Source: Phymatolithon calcareum (lineage: Eukaryota > Rhodophyta > Florideophyceae > Hapalidiales). From it: a DNA stretch of 64,000 nucleotides. The notes beneath the pieces were generated by a model. That model saw only the letters and a program-made list of their open reading frames with translations, was not told where the DNA came from and searched no databases. Made by a program: the position numbers and the translations under genes. This document shows, in pieces, positions 61,314 through 64,000 of this stretch. The stretch spans positions 1,302,001-1,366,000 of the forward strand of contig OZ345355.1 in NCBI GenBank assembly GCA_977006965.1, in the 5' to 3' direction. Each line of letters begins with the position of its first letter. Positions within the stretch are counted from its first letter, which is position 1.

Positions 61314-63386
61314 ACAAGCTTGCGGACGGCTTGCGTCGGAACATATGGTTTTCCCATAATTCGGTAAAATTGAGCATTTGCCAGTGAGTAGAACGTCAAA
61401 GAGGCGATGCGTCGAACGATTCACGCGTCTGATTATGGAGGGCAGGGCATCCAAGTCAAGAATCCGGAACGGGCGTCAGCTTGTCGACAGATACGGGAAT
61501 TCGTCGGCATCAGGTGTCTGCATCTCCGCAACGGTCCGTGCATACGGCGCCAATCCCGTGCATTGGCGAGCTCAAATACGATGCTTTTGCTGCCGATTCG
61601 AGCTCTGCAGTGGTGAAGCGGAGCACAGCAAGATGGAGAGACGCTTGCTCTAAACCATCCCTCCCGCTGGGGAATACTGCTTCGAAGATGAGTGCAAACG
61701 ACTCACAAGTGCACTTGTTAGTATAGAACACGAATCAGGGAGATTATGAGCCACCAAACTACGCTATGCTACAAAACCGGTCGAAAAGTTAGCCCTGCTA
61801 CGCCGAGGAGAGGCGTTGGAAACTATTATGTTAATCTTTACATATTCCCAGCGACGGCCAGAGCTATAGGTAGTTTCGAAAAAGTTGTAACGATCATCTT
61901 TACACTCCTCACGTCGACGGAGGGCGGCGCTTTTTATCGAAGGCAATAGTAGCTGTGAGCATATTCATGAGGCCTTCGACAGGAGGCTTTTTTCGTCGCG
62001 TCTCCTGTCGCAGGCATCATAAAAATGCTCACAGTTCCTATTGCCCTCGATAAAGTAGCACCTTGACCAAGCGAAATCGACGGAACGCCGTCCCGCAAAC
62101 TGCCACGAATATCTTCGTCAAACGCAAGACCTTGCAGCGCAATCCTTTTTGCCCACACCTGCACTCTCTCAATGTACACACCCTTAACTTTGACGCAAAG
62201 CATGCAGACGGGGACGTCGTGCGCTTGCATAATAGTTGCTGCTGCGCCGGTGACCGTGAATGTTGAATCTGTGCGTAGAATAGATGCTTTCAACAATCCT
62301 TTCAGAGTGAGTACAGTGATTCCCGTCTGCGTGTATTGCATCGAGGTTGAGGTGCGTACCTTGAGGAAGTGTCGGTGTGCTTGCTGTCACACGATACACT
62401 TCTTCTTCGCTTCTGCCGATTTGCAAACTGTCGAACTTTGAGAGAAAAATATTTCCCTGTTCTTGACTTTCAGTCTTATGAAGAGCATTGAAATCAGGGT
62501 TAAGAGGGGAAGAAACCTCTTTTAGAGACGGTTCAGGATCTTCATCGTGCTTCTTATGGCTGTGCCGCGGAATGTTCGATGAAAAATGGAATTGAGCTTC
62601 TCCCTTGCACCTCTGGCGGCCGCTGGGAATCCCTCCAAGCATAGCTTCTCCACGGATGCGCTGGAGAGAATAAGACTGTCGCGGACATACCGCCGAGTGT
62701 CCTTGACGTCCGCAGCATCTTCATTCGGAAATGTACGGGAATTCGTTCTTCCACTGTCGCCAGCTTCTGTGTCACTCGATCAAGTTTTTCGGTGAGGATT
62801 CGAAACGCCTCTTGGGCATCGCGTATGTTGGCGATGCGGGTCGAAAGAGTGCGAGCTTCGGCGGTGATGACAAAGCCCGAACCCGGCGATCTCCATTTCG
62901 ACTAGACAGTTGCCTGGAGTTCGTGCGAAGGAAGTGATTGAGCCGGACGCTGGTGCCGACTTGGTTGTTGGAACAATCGTGATGACGGCGGAGATGTTTT
63001 CTGTGATTGTAGGCAATGTGCAGCTTGGTTTCTCAAGAGAACGGGACTTGTGCTGGTAGCGGTGGGCGACAGGGGCAGCACAGGCAAAACGCGAAGCGCC
63101 TGTGGATGTGATCTGCAGCCGGCAGCAGGGACAACACCGGCAAAACGTGGAGCGGCGGTGCATGGGGTGGATATGATACAGGGGTGTGCGGGAAATTTGA
63201 AAAATGGAAACAATTGGAACATTGGCACAATCGGCAAGCTACCCGCTTATCAAGCTCACGAGTTTTTAGTACAACAATGATGTCGTTCAGCGCGCTTTTC
63301 TATTCGCGCAAAATCATGTAAGTAAACAGTCTATTGGTCCATCGAAATTGACACATCATACAGATAGTTATGATTGTGACGAGCTA

Positions 63387-63973
63387 ATCTGCCCAATGAA
63401 ATGCCATATACAACGCGCTGACGCGACATAGCCCGTCAGGCGCATGGCGACAAAACAGCGACAAAAAAGGCGACACACGACAAATCGAAATGTAACAAAG
63501 CGACAAGTCTTGTTCCGCGAATTGTGAGGCATCCAGGGAGAGATCGACAGATATTTTGACATGAATAGCTAGAGGAGAGTACAAGCTAGGAAAGGGCATA
63601 AGTTTTTATCACATTCCGAGCTCCATGGCTCAAAAAAACACGAAACAGAAGTGGCGACATCGCCGTTTTTGTTGATTTTTTGTGTTTTTGCGTCGCCCCC
63701 TGCACCTTCGTTATCAGCTTCCAGATGTAAGTGTTTCCTCCACGGGGTAGACTATAGCACATTGTACCATCCCATGTGTTTTTAGTTTCCTCTGAGTCCT
63801 TAGATTGCACGGGAGAGCCGGAGCAAGATTGGCTTTTATTGTAAGTGTCGCTTTTTTTGGCAACAATTTGTCGCCTGTCGCTTTTTTTGTCGCCATTCGC
63901 CTTACGGAGCAGACATCGTGTGTCGCGTCAGCGCGATGTTTGTGGACATGAAACAGTATTTCATTGGGCAGAT
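63387..63973. mobile_element. Foldback-type element with long inverted repeats
   Basis: Left arm from ATCTGCCCAATGAAAT (63387) and right arm ending with its complement (63973) are similar for about 100 bases, including CGCGCTGACGCGACA and ATGGCGACAAAA. GCGACAAA words are repeated many times inside both arms. No target duplication could be assigned. No gene inside. Confidence 0.75.
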
Positions 63974-64000
63974 CAATTCGGCACAATCATACCTAGCTTC

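Larger units (their letters stand above)
51643..63050 (+). repeat. Segmental duplication, right unit
   Basis: Direct duplicate of about 40680-49570, enlarged by two hAT elements, a further insertion near 51716-52374 and a VNTR retroposon placed differently from that of the left unit. Its ST gene is intact while its type II membrane gene is ruined. Confidence 0.8.
58503..63050 (+). repeat. ST4 module, 3' blocks, interrupted by a VNTR retroposon
   Basis: Same order as the ST3 module. It contains the MGQSF-type frame (60459-60196, minus) and the distal block (61930-63035). The interruption at 60476-61313 is a retroposon. Confidence 0.78.

Overview
The window is nuclear DNA of a photosynthetic eukaryote, most likely a florideophyte red alga of the Chondrus type (inference). 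The basis is: spliceosomal genes with few, very short introns (77-105 bases; GTAAGT or GTACGT donors); a small plastid-lumen precursor beginning MAFV with a second thylakoid-transfer signal; a family of SULT-type sulfotransferases, as expected where sulfated galactans are made; and a landscape dense in transposons.\n\nHousekeeping-type genes are few: an anoctamin/TMEM16 gene (187-2659, minus, three exons, one apparent frameshift), a lumenal small protein (7833-8216, minus), a plastid-type ABC-F ATPase of the Uup group (9021-11434, plus, one intron), a possible multi-pass membrane protein (33392-34066), VPS28 of ESCRT-I (34809-35615, minus) and a type II membrane protein with an alpha/alpha-toroid look (40332-41903). 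Between 13.5 and 21.6 kb lie a very large CACTA/CMC-like DDE transposase (1393 aa) and two unrecognised genes (ORF2, ORF3), arranged divergently and then convergently; they may form one mobile cassette.\n\nThe main structure is a recurrent sulfotransferase (ST) module. Four full-length ST genes (ST1 6555-7487 minus, ST2 31644-32579 minus, ST3 44942-45877 plus, ST4 57567-58502 plus) share 3' flanking blocks of up to 3-4.5 kb. ST2, ST3 and ST4 also share a promoter with the TATA box exactly 112 bases before the ATG. Two ST gene fragments (about 11.7-12.0 kb and 34.3-34.7 kb) and one orphan promoter fragment (27.5 kb) are further relics. ST3 and ST4 encode the same protein and sit in a large direct segmental duplication (about 40.7-49.6 and 51.6-63.05 kb). 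The type II membrane gene is intact in the left unit and wrecked in the right one.\n\nThe duplicated units act as natural empty-site controls for later insertions. These are two copies of a retroposon with a 130-base VNTR and an (AAG)n/(CTT)n tail (43371-44036 and 60476-61313), two hAT elements that keep only a C-terminal dimerisation fragment (52549-53494, 56024-56687), pogo-like elements with TA target duplications (23932-25149 with a nested 24163-24824; 50689-51075) and several foldback elements. An LTR retrotransposon with apparently identical LTRs and only an integrase gene (3877-6146) splits the ST1 module. A histone H3-like pseudogene lies at 25591-25947.
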